Positions 24,427 to 32,092 of a stretch of DNA of 32,092 bases are shown here, in pieces. The stretch's first letter is position 1; each line of letters starts with the position of its first letter. The position numbers and the translations under genes were made by a program. This DNA comes from UBA3910 sp964626065. GTDB lineage: Bacteria > Bacillota > Limnochordia > Darwinibacteriales > Darwinibacteriaceae. The notes under the pieces were generated by a model. That model was not told where the DNA came from, made no database searches, and saw only the letters and a program-made list of their open reading frames with translations. Location: the NCBI GenBank assembly GCA_964626065.1, contig CAZVDE010000018.1:1-32092 (forward strand). The letters are read 5' to 3'.

Positions 24427-25149
24427 TCAACGCTGTTGATTGAAATAATCACTAATGCCCGCCAGTAAACCCCGCGCCACTTCAAGCCGATAGCTGGGTT
24501 TAGCCAACAAAGCCGCTTCTTGCGCATTGCTCAAAAAACCTATTTCCACCAAGGCCGCCGGCATACTCGTATTGCGCAGCACATAAAAATTGCTCCGCTG
24601 CACACCCAGATCCACTGTTTTCAACTGCCCCACCAAGGAACGCTGCAAAGACTCGGCAAGCAGTAGATCCTGGGCCTTGTAAAAATGAACGGAAGTACCT
24701 TGCACAGCGGCATTATCATTCCAGTCATTATGCAGAGAAATATAAATATCCCCACCGCTGCGATTGGCGGTGGCGGCCCTAGCGGCCAGCTGTTCGTTCT
24801 GGCTTGCGACCGCGCCTACCGCAGGCGCTTCACGATAGCGAGTCATGACCACCTCTGCTCCCGCCTTCTCCAACATATTCCGCAGCTCCCAAGCAATGGC
24901 CAGGACATTTTCGGCCTCGGTAGTTGGCCCGATGCCAACTGTCCCCGGATCACTGCCTCCGTGGCCGGGATCTACCACAATAACCTTGCCCGCTAGATTC
25001 CGCGGCCCCCACAAAAGCCCCCTGCCCGGGGCAGAATTAGTTTGCGGCAAAAACGGAAGGCGCGCATTAGTCAAACCGGACAAAATGAACAGGCCCAGCA
25101 TTAAGATGGTAGCCCAAATGTTAGAATACAGCGTAATCCTTTTTTCCAC
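24427..25149 (-). CDS. N-acetylmuramoyl-L-alanine amidase (Amidase_3, CwlD-like)
   Basis: Zinc amidase of 240 residues that cuts the bond between MurNAc and the peptide stem. An N-terminal hydrophobic segment (about residues 8-28) is a signal peptide or anchor. The zinc ligands are His63 (VVDPGHGGSDPG), Glu78 and His140 (YISLHND); catalytic Glu202 lies in VEIGFLSN. No cell-wall-binding repeats are present, which fits CwlD, the enzyme that prepares muramic lactam in spore cortex, but a vegetative amidase cannot be excluded. Start GTG at 25149, preceded by GGGGGGATA. The 101 bases before it (25150-25250) hold no gene that I can see. Confidence 0.88.
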   Translation of the reverse strand: MEKRITLYSNIWATILMLGLFILSGLTNARLPFLPQTNSAPGRGLLWGPRNLAGKVIVVDPGHGGSDPGTVGIGPTTEAENVLAIAWELRNMLEKAGAEVVMTRYREAPAVGAVASQNEQLAARAATANRSGGDIYISLHNDWNDNAAVQGTSVHFYKAQDLLLAESLQRSLVGQLKTVDLGVQRSNFYVLRNTSMPAALVEIGFLSNAQEAALLAKPSYRLEVARGLLAGISDYFNQQR

Positions 25150-25250
25150 AGGCCTATCCCCCCTGCCCTCTAATTCCTCCGGCGGGGTGAGATACCTGCA
25201 GGCAAATACAGGCGGTACTGCCAGGCGCAGTCAGAATACCCAATAAATCG

Positions 25251-25766
25251 TTAAAAGAGCCAGTCGGGACGGGCCCAGTCGGCGGGCCAGTATTGTTCTA
25301 AATATTCGAAAACAAACGGAACAAGGGTACCCACACGCTGCATTACGACGGACTCCTTAAGCACCTCGTCAATAAAGCCGATGCCCATCGCATTAAACAC
25401 GATTAGCAGCACCAGGACAACCACCCCCACTTTCGCCGCCCCGAACGCTGCGCCGCAGAGATGATCGAGAACAGAGAAGGGGGTATAGCTAATCGCCTTG
25501 GACCATAAATAACCAAGAAAAACGGCCAGTAACGTGATCCCCAAAGCCAGGGCCGCAAAAGCTATCAGTTGGGCCTGCCCGGGGGTGAGCGAATAGTTGT
25601 CCGTTAAAATCATGGCAACAGTGCTGTAGCCATGGATGGCCACAACTATGGCTAAGACTGCCCCTACCAGGCTGAACACTTCGCGTACAAAGCCTTTTTT
25701 GTAGCCTTTTAGCAACCCAAGGGCAGCGAACACTAAGATAGCCAGGTCAATCCACTTCCCAATCAA
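25251..25766 (-). CDS. CvpA family membrane protein
   Basis: Protein of 171 residues with four hydrophobic helices and the family pattern GYKKGFVREVFSLVGAVLA after the first helix. CvpA is needed for colicin V release in Escherichia coli. In Bacillota its homologue (YshB) sits, as here, between zapA and mutS2, and its role is unclear. TTG at 25766 was chosen because GGGAG lies nine bases upstream; the longer TTG at 25775 abuts that site. Both are weak ribosome sites and the start is uncertain by three residues. Confidence 0.9.
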   Translation of the reverse strand: MIGKWIDLAILVFAALGLLKGYKKGFVREVFSLVGAVLAIVVAIHGYSTVAMILTDNYSLTPGQAQLIAFAALALGITLLAVFLGYLWSKAISYTPFSVLDHLCGAAFGAAKVGVVVLVLLIVFNAMGIGFIDEVLKESVVMQRVGTLVPFVFEYLEQYWPADWARPDWLF

Positions 25767-25783
25767 CCTTATCAACTCCCAAA

Positions 25784-26044
25784 TCAGTTGGCTTCTTTAA
25801 CCAGTGCCAGCAGCTCCTCGTGTTCCTTCTTTAATTTTTCCAGTTCATTGGCGATATTAAGCGCTACCAATATTGCAGTTTTGTGGCGGGCCAGCACAGG
25901 ATTGTTACCCTGCACTTCTTGTAGGCGGGCATCAACTGCCGCTGCCAACTCTTTGATGTACTCGGCAGAAGCCTGACCTCTTACTATATGCTCTTCCCCG
26001 AAAATTTGGACCCGTACGGAGGTTGTCTCCCGTTTTGGACTCAT
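25784..26044 (-). CDS. zapA: Cell division protein ZapA
   Basis: Protein of 86 residues that bundles FtsZ filaments at the division ring. The N-terminal part (VRVQIFGEEHIVRG, ASAEYIKELAAAVD) is the conserved globular head. The C-terminal half (LNIANELEKLKKEHEELLALV) is the coiled coil used for dimer and tetramer formation. ATG at 26044 has GGAGG eight bases upstream. It lies between pheT and cvpA, the standard Bacillota order. Confidence 0.94.
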   Translation of the reverse strand: MSPKRETTSVRVQIFGEEHIVRGQASAEYIKELAAAVDARLQEVQGNNPVLARHKTAILVALNIANELEKLKKEHEELLALVKEAN

Positions 26045-26094
26045 TCCCAGCCCTCCCTCCCTGTCACAATTCTACTTCGCATACCCTTTTCCTT

Positions 26095-28482
26095 CTAACG
26101 AATTTCAGCACCAAAGCGGGTTTTCAAGCCCTTCAAGCACTTCTGCATAATCTCATTTACTTCAGAGTCCACTAAAGTCCGCGCTGCTTGGAACCGAAAG
26201 GAGAAAGCAACGCTTTTCTTGCCCTGTGGGATAGGCTGACCCGCGTACACATCGAAGGGTACCACTGTCTGCAGTAATTCGCCGCCCAGTTCTTTTAGAT
26301 ATGCGGTAAGTTCGCCCACCGCCTGACCCTCATCTACTATCAGGGCGAGATCCCTTTCGACTGCAGGATATCTCGGTAGGCTTTCGAAAACGGGGATTAT
26401 CTCAAACAGATCAAGGCACTCCTCAACCAACAGCTCAGCACCGTAAACTCGGCCCGGAATTTTAAAATTGCGCAGGACCGCCGGATGAATCTCACCATAG
26501 TAGGCGATTTCCCGCTCGTCCCGGAAAATCGCTCCCCGGCGGCCCGGATGCAGGGTGGGATTGGAACCGGTACGCCAAGCTAGGCTGTCGTGTTCCGGTA
26601 GGATCATCTCCAGGATGCCCTTCAGATCATAAAAATCGTATTCCTCCTGGGGTACCCCCCAGTTTAGGGCATCACGCCGACCCCAGAGGATGATTCCCAA
26701 GCGAAATTCTTCGGTTGGCTGCTGCTTCACCGGGATTTCACCAAAATAAACGGCTCCTATTTCAAACAAGGCCACCCTTGTCTGCTGCCTGCTGGCGTTA
26801 AGGCTCACCGCAGTCAATAAGCCGGGCAGCAGGCTGTGGCGCAGTGCCGCCAAATCTTCGGAAATCGGATTTTGTACCTGCAGCATTGGTTGCTCGGGCC
26901 GCAATAGGCGATCGTTATTGTCCGCCCGGCCAAAGCTGTAACACAATGCCTCATGTAGGCCGGCACCGATCAATCGTTCACGCAGCTTATCGAAAACATT
27001 AAGCCGCGCACTTTGCCCGCCTGATTGGGCCGTATCGGCAGGTAGAGAACTGGGCAAATGCTCCAAGCCCCAGATGCGGGCTATTTCTTCGATTAAATCC
27101 GCCTCAATCTCCACATCTCCGCGATGAGTAGGTACTGTAACCTGCCAAACACGCGTTTCCGTATCATCTACCCGGAATTCCAACCCTGTTAAAATTCGCT
27201 TCACCGTTTCCCTGGGAACTCCAATACCAAGTAGTTTTTCAATTTGACCCAATCTTAAGGAAATTACCGTTTGCCCGGCTTCAACCGCATTAATGTCAAG
27301 ATGGCCGCAATAGACCCGCGCCCGGGCGAACCTCTGCAGCAGGTGGGCGGTCCGTTTGCTGGCAAACAAAGTGCCGTGGGGATCGATGCCTTTTTCAAAA
27401 CGGGCGGCAGACTCCGAACTCAAACCTAAAGCCCGGCTCGTGCGACGAATGGAGCGGGAAGCAAAATTAGCCGACTCCAGTAAAATTGTTTGGGTTCGTT
27501 CCGTGACTTCGCTATCCAGTCCACCCATGATCCCGGCGATACATTTGGGCTGTTGGGCATCGCAGATTAAGAGCATCTCCTCTGTGAGCCCCCGCTGCTC
27601 CCCATCTAGCGTAACTATTGTTTCATTCTGTTTTGCGGTGCGAATTACCAGTCTATTCTCGCTTAATTGATCGTAATCGAAAGCATGCAGAGGCTGACCC
27701 GTTTCCAGCATAACATAGTTGGTCACATCCACAACATTGTTGATGGAACGCATTCCCGCCGCCCGCAGCCGCAGCTGCATCCAGGCAGGAGAAGGCCTGA
27801 TTGTAACATTGTCCAGTAAGGTAGCGGTATAACGGGGGCAAAGGCCGGGATTGTCCACCGTTACTGAAGTGCGTTCGCCTAGGTGTACGGGCAGCTCCTC
27901 ATACTCCACTGAAGGCAGGCGGACACTGCCTCCCGTTAAGGCGGCCACTTCGCGGGCGATACCCAGCATGCTCATGCAATCAGGCCTATTGGCGTAAATC
28001 GAAACATCCAGGATGACATCATCCAAATCTAAAGCTGTGGCCAAGGGCGTACCCGCTTCTAGTTCCTCGGGCAAAACCCAAATCCCCGCGCCATCTTCAC
28101 CAAGCCCTAACTCAACCTCCGAGCAAATCATCCCGGCGGATGCGATGCCCCTAATTTCTACGGCAGAAATTTCCATGCCACCGGGCAGCCGAGCACCTGG
28201 TAGGGCCACGGGCACCTTTTGCCCCGCTGCCACATTCGGCGCGCCGCAGACAATAGTATAGCTGCCCCGCTCGCCCACTTCAACCGAGCAAACGGTGAGA
28301 TTATCCGCATTGGGGTGCTGTTTGGCTGCCCGAACAAAACCGACGTACACTTCAGATAAATCGGCAGCCAAGGGCTCAAGCCCTTCCACTTCCAAACCGG
28401 ACATGGTCAAACGTTCTGCGAGTGCCTCAGGCGCCCAAGGAACATCAACATACTCCTGCAACCATTTATAACTAACTAACAT
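26095..28482 (-). CDS. pheT: Phenylalanyl-tRNA synthetase beta subunit
   Basis: Beta subunit of the alpha2beta2 enzyme, 795 residues, full length. It starts with MLVSYKWLQEYVDVPW, followed by the EMAP-like tRNA-binding domain (about 40-150; HPNADNLTVCSV, VVCGAPNV-like block), the B3/B4 editing domain that clears Tyr-tRNA-Phe, B5 (RGDVEIEADLIEEIARIWGL), the catalytic-like core and the C-terminal ferredoxin-fold anticodon-binding domain (YPAVERDLALIVDEG). ATG at 28482 follows AAGGAGG and comes 11 bases after the pheS stop. Expression is under the phenylalanine T-box upstream of pheS. Confidence 0.97.
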   Translation of the reverse strand: MLVSYKWLQEYVDVPWAPEALAERLTMSGLEVEGLEPLAADLSEVYVGFVRAAKQHPNADNLTVCSVEVGERGSYTIVCGAPNVAAGQKVPVALPGARLPGGMEISAVEIRGIASAGMICSEVELGLGEDGAGIWVLPEELEAGTPLATALDLDDVILDVSIYANRPDCMSMLGIAREVAALTGGSVRLPSVEYEELPVHLGERTSVTVDNPGLCPRYTATLLDNVTIRPSPAWMQLRLRAAGMRSINNVVDVTNYVMLETGQPLHAFDYDQLSENRLVIRTAKQNETIVTLDGEQRGLTEEMLLICDAQQPKCIAGIMGGLDSEVTERTQTILLESANFASRSIRRTSRALGLSSESAARFEKGIDPHGTLFASKRTAHLLQRFARARVYCGHLDINAVEAGQTVISLRLGQIEKLLGIGVPRETVKRILTGLEFRVDDTETRVWQVTVPTHRGDVEIEADLIEEIARIWGLEHLPSSLPADTAQSGGQSARLNVFDKLRERLIGAGLHEALCYSFGRADNNDRLLRPEQPMLQVQNPISEDLAALRHSLLPGLLTAVSLNASRQQTRVALFEIGAVYFGEIPVKQQPTEEFRLGIILWGRRDALNWGVPQEEYDFYDLKGILEMILPEHDSLAWRTGSNPTLHPGRRGAIFRDEREIAYYGEIHPAVLRNFKIPGRVYGAELLVEECLDLFEIIPVFESLPRYPAVERDLALIVDEGQAVGELTAYLKELGGELLQTVVPFDVYAGQPIPQGKKSVAFSFRFQAARTLVDSEVNEIMQKCLKGLKTRFGAEIR

Positions 28483-28493
28483 CGAAATCCTCC

Positions 28494-29516
28494 TTAGCCG
28501 ATGAACTGCTGCAAAAAGCGAACATCGTTTTCAAATAACAAGCGAATGTCGTTGATGCCATATTTCAGCATGGCCATCCGTTCCACTCCTACCCCGAAAG
28601 CAAAGCCCGTCACCCGACCGGTATCATAACCCACTTTTTCCAGCACCCGGGGATCAACCATGCCGCAACCAAGAATCTCAAGCCAGCCGGTCTCGCTGCA
28701 GACCCGGCACCCATCGCCGCCGCAGATGATACAGGAAACATCCACCTCGGCACTGGGCTCGGTAAAGGGGAAATAACTGGGACGCAAACGTATTTTGGTA
28801 TGTGCTCCGAACATGCGCTCTGCAAACAACTGCAGTGTTCCCTTGAGGTGGGCAAAGGTTATGCCTTCATCCACCACAAGGCCCTCAATCTGATGAAACA
28901 TCGGTGTGTGAGTCACATCAGAATCGGCGCGGTAAACTTTGCCCGGTGCCAAAATACGCACCGGAGGATCCTGTCTTTCCATGACATGAATTTGGACCGG
29001 AGAAGTCTGGCTGCGCAGCAGCAAATCCTCTGTGATAAAAAAGGTGTCCTGCATATCTCGGGCCGGGTGATCGGGCGGAATATTCAATGCTTCAAAATTA
29101 TAATAATCCCATTCCACCTCCGGGCCCTCCACTATCGCATAGCCCATCTGCAGAAAAATGTCCTTTGTCTCGTTGATTATGCGAGTCACGGGGTGCAGTG
29201 TGCCCCTGGCCTTCGCTCGCCCTGGCAGCGAGATATCGAGGCTTTCCGCCAAGAGCCTGCGTCTTTCCTCCTGAGCAAAAAGATCCGCTTCTCGCCCGGA
29301 CAAGGCATTCTCCAGCTCATCGCGGACCTCATTGACCTGTCTGCCAAAACTCGGCCGCTCCTTGGGGTCTAATTTACCCATACTCCGCAAAACTTGAGTC
29401 AGCTGCCCCTTTTTTCCCAGAATTTTCACTCTTACTTCGTTTAAGTCCTGAACGCTTTGGGCCTGCGCACAGGCCTGCAGCGCGCTTTTTCTAATGTTTT
29501 CTACTTGTTTTTGCAC
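28494..29516 (-). CDS. pheS: Phenylalanyl-tRNA synthetase alpha subunit
   Basis: Class II catalytic subunit of 340 residues. An N-terminal coiled coil (to about residue 85) binds tRNA-Phe. The catalytic core shows motif 1 (HPVTRIINETKDIFLQMGY), motif 2 (GKVYRADSDVTHTPMFHQIEG) and motif 3 (FAFGVGVERMAML). A zinc-like cysteine set CIICGGDGCRVC is visible. Start GTG at 29516 with AAGGAGGT seven to eight bases upstream. It is the first synthetase gene after the T-box leader. Confidence 0.97.
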   Translation of the reverse strand: MQKQVENIRKSALQACAQAQSVQDLNEVRVKILGKKGQLTQVLRSMGKLDPKERPSFGRQVNEVRDELENALSGREADLFAQEERRRLLAESLDISLPGRAKARGTLHPVTRIINETKDIFLQMGYAIVEGPEVEWDYYNFEALNIPPDHPARDMQDTFFITEDLLLRSQTSPVQIHVMERQDPPVRILAPGKVYRADSDVTHTPMFHQIEGLVVDEGITFAHLKGTLQLFAERMFGAHTKIRLRPSYFPFTEPSAEVDVSCIICGGDGCRVCSETGWLEILGCGMVDPRVLEKVGYDTGRVTGFAFGVGVERMAMLKYGINDIRLLFENDVRFLQQFIG

Positions 29517-29536
29517 AGCAAGACCTCCTTAAAATG

Positions 29537-29795
29537 AAAAAACTTCTTGCAGCCTAACTCTGTGTTAGGGACGCAAGAAGTACGTGGTACCACCCTAGTT
29601 GACGCCGCTTTTGAAATTGCAAGCACGCCCACTCGAAATCTATAACGGGGAAACCCGGCCGGGCCTACTTCAAGTTCAGCCCGCGGCTCAGAAGTGAATT
29701 CATTCTGCTTTTATAGCCCGGGAAGGCTTGCAGCCTCGGCCTTTCCCTCTCTGTGAGCCCCGCAGAACTACTATTCTCCGTCATCGCCTTTGCAG
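29537..29795 (-). promoter_or_regulatory. T-box leader (tRNA-Phe sensing) of pheST
   Basis: On the minus strand: a stem I entry GATGACGGAGAATAGTAG, a specifier loop with TTC (29696-29698) followed by A, the T-box AGGGTGGTACCACG (29583-29596), and a terminator ACTTCTTGC/GCAAGAAGT with a T-run (29537-29581). Uncharged tRNA-Phe pairs with TTC and with the T-box, favouring the antiterminator. It directly follows a yqzL-like gene instead of a promoter. Confidence 0.93.
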
Positions 29796-29800
29796 CAATC

Positions 29801-29911
29801 TTAATTTAACGCAGTTTTGGTTAACTCTAATAATTGTCTGTAAAGCAAATAAGCATTGATCGAACCCGTGCTTACAAAAATCTGCCATACAACCTGTGGT
29901 GTTAAAATCAT
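29801..29911 (-). CDS. yqzL: YqzL-like small protein (36 residues)
   Basis: The ATG at 29911 has GGGAGGT seven bases upstream and a promoter at 29946-29974. The 36-residue product contains WQIFVSTGSINAYLLYRQ, which matches my memory of the YqzL family core (W-x-x-F-x-x-TG-x-I-x-AYL-x-Y). YqzL has no known function. In Bacillus subtilis it lies next to recO, not pheS. Its stop codon is immediately followed by the start of the pheST T-box leader. Confidence 0.72.
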   Translation of the reverse strand: MILTPQVVWQIFVSTGSINAYLLYRQLLELTKTALN

Positions 29912-29945
29912 CAGTTAACCTCCCGCACGTGCCTATAATGATGCC

Positions 29946-29974
29946 ATTATATCACACAACCGGGGTTGTTACAA
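29946..29974 (-). promoter_or_regulatory. Sigma-A promoter for yqzL and the pheST leader
   Basis: Minus strand -35 TTGTAA (29969-29974), 17-base spacer, perfect -10 TATAAT (29946-29951). The promoter is buried in the end of the rRNA methyltransferase gene, whose TAA stop forms part of the -10. Expected start near 29939, 28 bases before yqzL. Confidence 0.8.
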
Positions 29975-30756
29975 CGGCGCTGGCGTAAGATCTCGTAGAG
30001 CAAAACGGCCGAAGCAACTGACGCGTTCAAGGACTCAACAGCCCCCACCAACGGGATTTTCACCCGTAGATCAGCACGATTGCGAAACAACTCATGAACA
30101 CCGCGAGCCTCGTTGCCAATAACTACTGCCACATTCTGCGGGTAGGAAACTGCCCAATAATCCACTGCCCGCTCCAAATCAGCCACCACCACAGAGCTCT
30201 CGCTGCTATCAAGCAGCTCCAGCACCCGCGTACGAGGAAAAACCCAGTGGGGCAGATGGAAAATTGCCCCGGCGGTAGATCGAACCACCTTAGGGTTATA
30301 TAAATCCACGGAGCCTTCCACGGCGAGCAGCCCGCGCACACCCGAGGCAACCGCGGTCCTGATTAGGGTACCCATGTTGCCCGGATCCTGTATTTCATCG
30401 GCCACTAACAGGGTACCACCAAGTGAAACGGCGGGCCATGATGGTTTGGCCGCCACCGCGATAACCCCCTGGGAGCTGACGGTATCTGTGATTTCGTTGA
30501 AGATTTCCACACCGCACTGCCGGTGAGCAAGACCAAGTTTTTGCACCTTTCCGAGCAAGGCTGTTCCCCGAGGCGAACTGAATAGCTGTTCACTGAAAAA
30601 CACACTCTGCACAAGGCCTGTGGGCAGCGCCTCTTCCACCAGCCGTACGCCCTCTAGGCAGAACATGTTCTCCCGATCCCGATACTTTTTTTGCTGCAGC
30701 CGTTTGACGAATTTAATCTGCTCATTCTGTCCGCTCGTGATCAGCCCTGAATCCAT
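29947..30756 (-). CDS. SpoU/TrmH-family RNA 2'-O-methyltransferase
   Basis: Protein of 269 residues. The N-terminal substrate-binding part (QIKFVKRLQQKKYRDRENMFCLEGVRLVEEAL) is followed by the SPOUT knot with its three motifs: DEIQDPGNMGTLIRTA, VVIGNEARGV and IPLVGAVESLNASVASAVLLYE. Members methylate a ribose in 23S rRNA or tRNA using S-adenosylmethionine. This one resembles YsgA/RlmB-like proteins that lie beside pheST in Bacillota; the target nucleotide is not certain. ATG at 30756 after GGGGGCAGG; the longer frame upstream crosses a terminator. It sits between rplT and yqzL. Confidence 0.92.
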   Translation of the reverse strand: MDSGLITSGQNEQIKFVKRLQQKKYRDRENMFCLEGVRLVEEALPTGLVQSVFFSEQLFSSPRGTALLGKVQKLGLAHRQCGVEIFNEITDTVSSQGVIAVAAKPSWPAVSLGGTLLVADEIQDPGNMGTLIRTAVASGVRGLLAVEGSVDLYNPKVVRSTAGAIFHLPHWVFPRTRVLELLDSSESSVVVADLERAVDYWAVSYPQNVAVVIGNEARGVHELFRNRADLRVKIPLVGAVESLNASVASAVLLYEILRQRRCNNPGCVI

Positions 30757-30766
30757 TACCTGCCCC

Positions 30767-30801
30767 CTAAAACAAATACCGGGAGGGAATAACCCGCCCG
30801 G
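30767..30801 (-). terminator. Terminator after rplT
   Basis: Minus strand CCGGGCGGG/CCCTCCCGG (one mismatch, loop TTATT; 30779-30801) followed by a broken T-run TATTTGTTTT. It ends the infC-rpmI-rplT operon, with likely partial read-through into the methyltransferase gene 11 bases further on. Confidence 0.7.
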
Positions 30802-30815
30802 AATTATCAACACAC

Positions 30816-31163
30816 TTATTGTCTGGCAATGTCCACCAAATTAGCAAAAGCATCAGCATCGTGAACCGCGAGATCGGCGAGTACTTTACGATTTACTTCT
30901 ACACCATTCTTTTTGAGGCCGGATATAAAAGTGCTGTATGACATACCGTTGATTCTAGCGGCAGCGTTGATCCGAGTGATCCACAGGCGGCGGAAATCAC
31001 GCTTCTTAGCTTTACGATCACGATAAGCGTAGTTGCCTGATTTCATCACTGCCTGCTTCGCTACACGATATTTCTTGCTTTTATCGCCCCAATACCCCTT
31101 CGCAAGTTTAAGGGTCTTTTTGCGGCGTTGGCGAGCTACACTGCCCCGCTTAACTCTAGCCAT
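30816..31163 (-). CDS. rplT: 50S ribosomal protein L20
   Basis: L20, 115 residues, binds 23S rRNA early in 50S assembly and, in Bacillota, represses its own operon through the leader. The very basic N-terminus MARVKRGSVARQRRKKTLKLAKGYWG and the block RRLWITRINAAARINGMSYS are family hallmarks. ATG at 31163 follows TAGGAGGA. It is the last gene of infC-rpmI-rplT. Confidence 0.98.
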   Translation of the reverse strand: MARVKRGSVARQRRKKTLKLAKGYWGDKSKKYRVAKQAVMKSGNYAYRDRKAKKRDFRRLWITRINAAARINGMSYSTFISGLKKNGVEVNRKVLADLAVHDADAFANLVDIARQ

Positions 31164-31181
31164 GGTCTGTTCCTCCTAGAT

Positions 31182-31379
31182 CTATTTATAAGGCAAAAGC
31201 TCTTTAACACGTTTCGCGTCCGGCTTACTCGCCACCTGCCCATGCCTCAATTGACGTTTGCGTTTCGAAGATTTTTTTTCGAGAATATGACTCTTATGGG
31301 AGCTGTACTTGACTACCTTGCCGGTACCTGTGATCTTAAACCGTTTGGCCGCTCCCCTATGTGTCTTCATTTTGGCCAC
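31182..31379 (-). CDS. rpmI: 50S ribosomal protein L35
   Basis: L35, 65 residues, strongly basic, with the family start MAKMKTHRGAAKRFKITGTGK and SHILEKKSSKRKRQLR. It lies 15 bases after infC and 18 bases before rplT, in the standard order. Confidence 0.98.
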   Translation of the reverse strand: MAKMKTHRGAAKRFKITGTGKVVKYSSHKSHILEKKSSKRKRQLRHGQVASKPDAKRVKELLPYK

Positions 31380-31393
31380 CTGAAATGCACCCC

Positions 31394-31930
31394 CTAGTTA
31401 TCTGATTCTTTTTTGTCCGCATCTGTTCTCGGGGCTAAAACTGAAATCATCTGACGGCCCTCCAATTTAGGTGGCCTTTCCACCATAGCCAGATCCTTAA
31501 GCTGTTCAGCCAAATTATCCAGCTTAGTACGGGCCAAATCCGAATGAACAATCTCCCTTCCCCGAAAACGCACTGAGACCTTTACTTTATCGCCTGATTG
31601 CAGGAATCTTTCGGCGGCCCGGGATTTTACCTGCAGGTCATGATCATCAATTTTGGGGCTCATGCGAATTTCTTTGACATTCACTACCCTCTGCCTGCGC
31701 CTTGCTGCCTTCTCCCGTTTACTCTGCTCGTATCTGTGCTTACCGTAATCCATGATCCTGCAAACAGGGGGCTTCGCATTAGGCGCAACTTCCACCAAGT
31801 CCAGTCCCCGGTCCCCGGCTATACCTAGAGCATCTCGCGCATTCATGATTCCTAACTGATCTCCGTTGGCATCCACCACCCGCACCTCGCGGGCCCGGAT
31901 TTCGTTGTTCACTCTTAATTCTTTGCTAAT
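31394..31930 (-). CDS. infC: Translation initiation factor IF-3 (AUU start)
   Basis: IF-3 keeps 30S subunits free and checks start-codon pairing. The product has 178 residues, with N-domain LRVNNEIRAREVRVVD, linker rich in Lys/Arg, and C-domain KEIRMSPKIDDHD and VRFRGREIVH. I place the start at ATT 31930: GGAGGGG lies seven bases upstream and the protein then starts with the usual ISKELRVNNEIR. An AUU start lets IF-3 limit its own translation, as known in Escherichia coli. The longer frame upstream would run through the leader terminator (31965-31991). Transcription is controlled by the L20-type leader. Confidence 0.95.
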   Translation of the reverse strand: MSKELRVNNEIRAREVRVVDANGDQLGIMNARDALGIAGDRGLDLVEVAPNAKPPVCRIMDYGKHRYEQSKREKAARRRQRVVNVKEIRMSPKIDDHDLQVKSRAAERFLQSGDKVKVSVRFRGREIVHSDLARTKLDNLAEQLKDLAMVERPPKLEGRQMISVLAPRTDADKKESDN

Positions 31931-31964
31931 GGTGTCACCCCTCCAATAAGTTGAAATATACAAC

Positions 31965-32092
31965 AAAAAACGGACGGCATCAGCCACCCGTTCAACCCTA
32001 AAACGCTCGAAAACATTTTTCGCTTACGAAAATGTGGGCTACCTTGAGAACACTTAGTTACAAGGTGAGAAGCGGTGGCTTCTGCTTGACGT
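31965..32092 (-). promoter_or_regulatory. L20-type leader of infC-rpmI-rplT with terminator, partial
   Basis: Minus-strand RNA holds AGAAGCCACCGCTTCTCACCTTG near the window edge, a hairpin ACATTTTCG/CGAAAAATGT, and a terminator ACGGGTGGC/GCCGTCCGT (31970-31991) with six T residues (31965-31970). The layout and sequence fit the Bacillota L20 leader, where L20 binding favours termination. The promoter lies outside the window. Confidence 0.8.

Noticed and set aside
25150..25250. Possible small gene between cvpA and the amidase
   Set aside because: A GGAGG is present on the minus strand but no frame with a start codon at the right distance stays open; it appears to be plain leader sequence.
28800..29372. 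A 190-codon plus-strand open frame opposite pheS
   Set aside because: Antisense shadow of the conserved PheS motifs; histidine- and cysteine-rich composition typical of a reversed frame.
31931..31987. N-terminal extension of IF-3 from ATG 31987
   Set aside because: It would code through the leader terminator and T-run and does not resemble IF-3.

Overview
The window is a compact, almost wholly vertical, core-genome stretch of a Bacillota (Firmicutes) chromosome with mid-range GC. The evidence is gene content and order: infC-rpmI-rplT with an L20-type leader, pheST with a phenylalanine T-box followed by zapA-cvpA-mutS2, the split glyQ/glyS glycyl-tRNA synthetase next to dnaG-sigA, recO and ruvCAB, and the sporulation gene yunB. 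Pyruvate phosphate dikinase and a one-domain superoxide reductase point to an anaerobe of the Clostridia/Limnochordia kind. I cannot place it more precisely from the sequence. I see no phage, transposon, CRISPR or plasmid feature.

Layout, left to right. 1-5760 (all minus) holds a truncated CAU-anticodon tRNA with a consensus promoter, then sigA, dnaG and ppdK, separated by terminators. 5900-8848 is glyQ-glyS, with its own promoter and a very short terminator-containing leader. 8967-12241 is the DNA repair block ruvC-ruvA-ruvB-recO plus a DUF4342-like gene, with overlapping or abutting genes. 12329-14104 holds a 42-residue membrane peptide gene, the YebC-family gene, a PrsW-like membrane protease and a tiny zinc-ribbon protein. 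14220-16512 holds superoxide reductase, a lone murG and lgt. 16481-20627 is a cell-envelope and sporulation block: yunB with a striking degenerate leucyl-tRNA-synthetase-like gene, a class A penicillin-binding protein and signal peptidase I. 20577-21937 has a small unknown gene with a possible RNA switch and an ECF sigma/putative anti-sigma/unknown trio with a visible ECF promoter. 22057-29911 is one long minus-strand run, yqzL - T-box - pheS - pheT - zapA - cvpA - amidase - mutS2. 29947-32092 is an rRNA methyltransferase, rplT, rpmI, infC (AUU start) and the L20-type leader, cut by the window edge.

The best candidate for something little described is the 256-residue protein at 16481-17251. 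It keeps the N-terminal Rossmann beginning and the C-terminal anticodon-binding region of leucyl-tRNA synthetase. Both catalytic signatures and the editing domain are gone, and it is translationally coupled to yunB. Other items worth attention are a 36-residue YqzL-like gene that places the pheST T-box between two genes, a minimal attenuator before glyQ, a possible Shine-Dalgarno-masking RNA switch at 20784-20834, and an ECF sigma module whose putative anti-sigma has lost its zinc ligands. Many start codons were moved from the longest open frame to the codon with the best Shine-Dalgarno spacing, and several of these are TTG, GTG or ATT.
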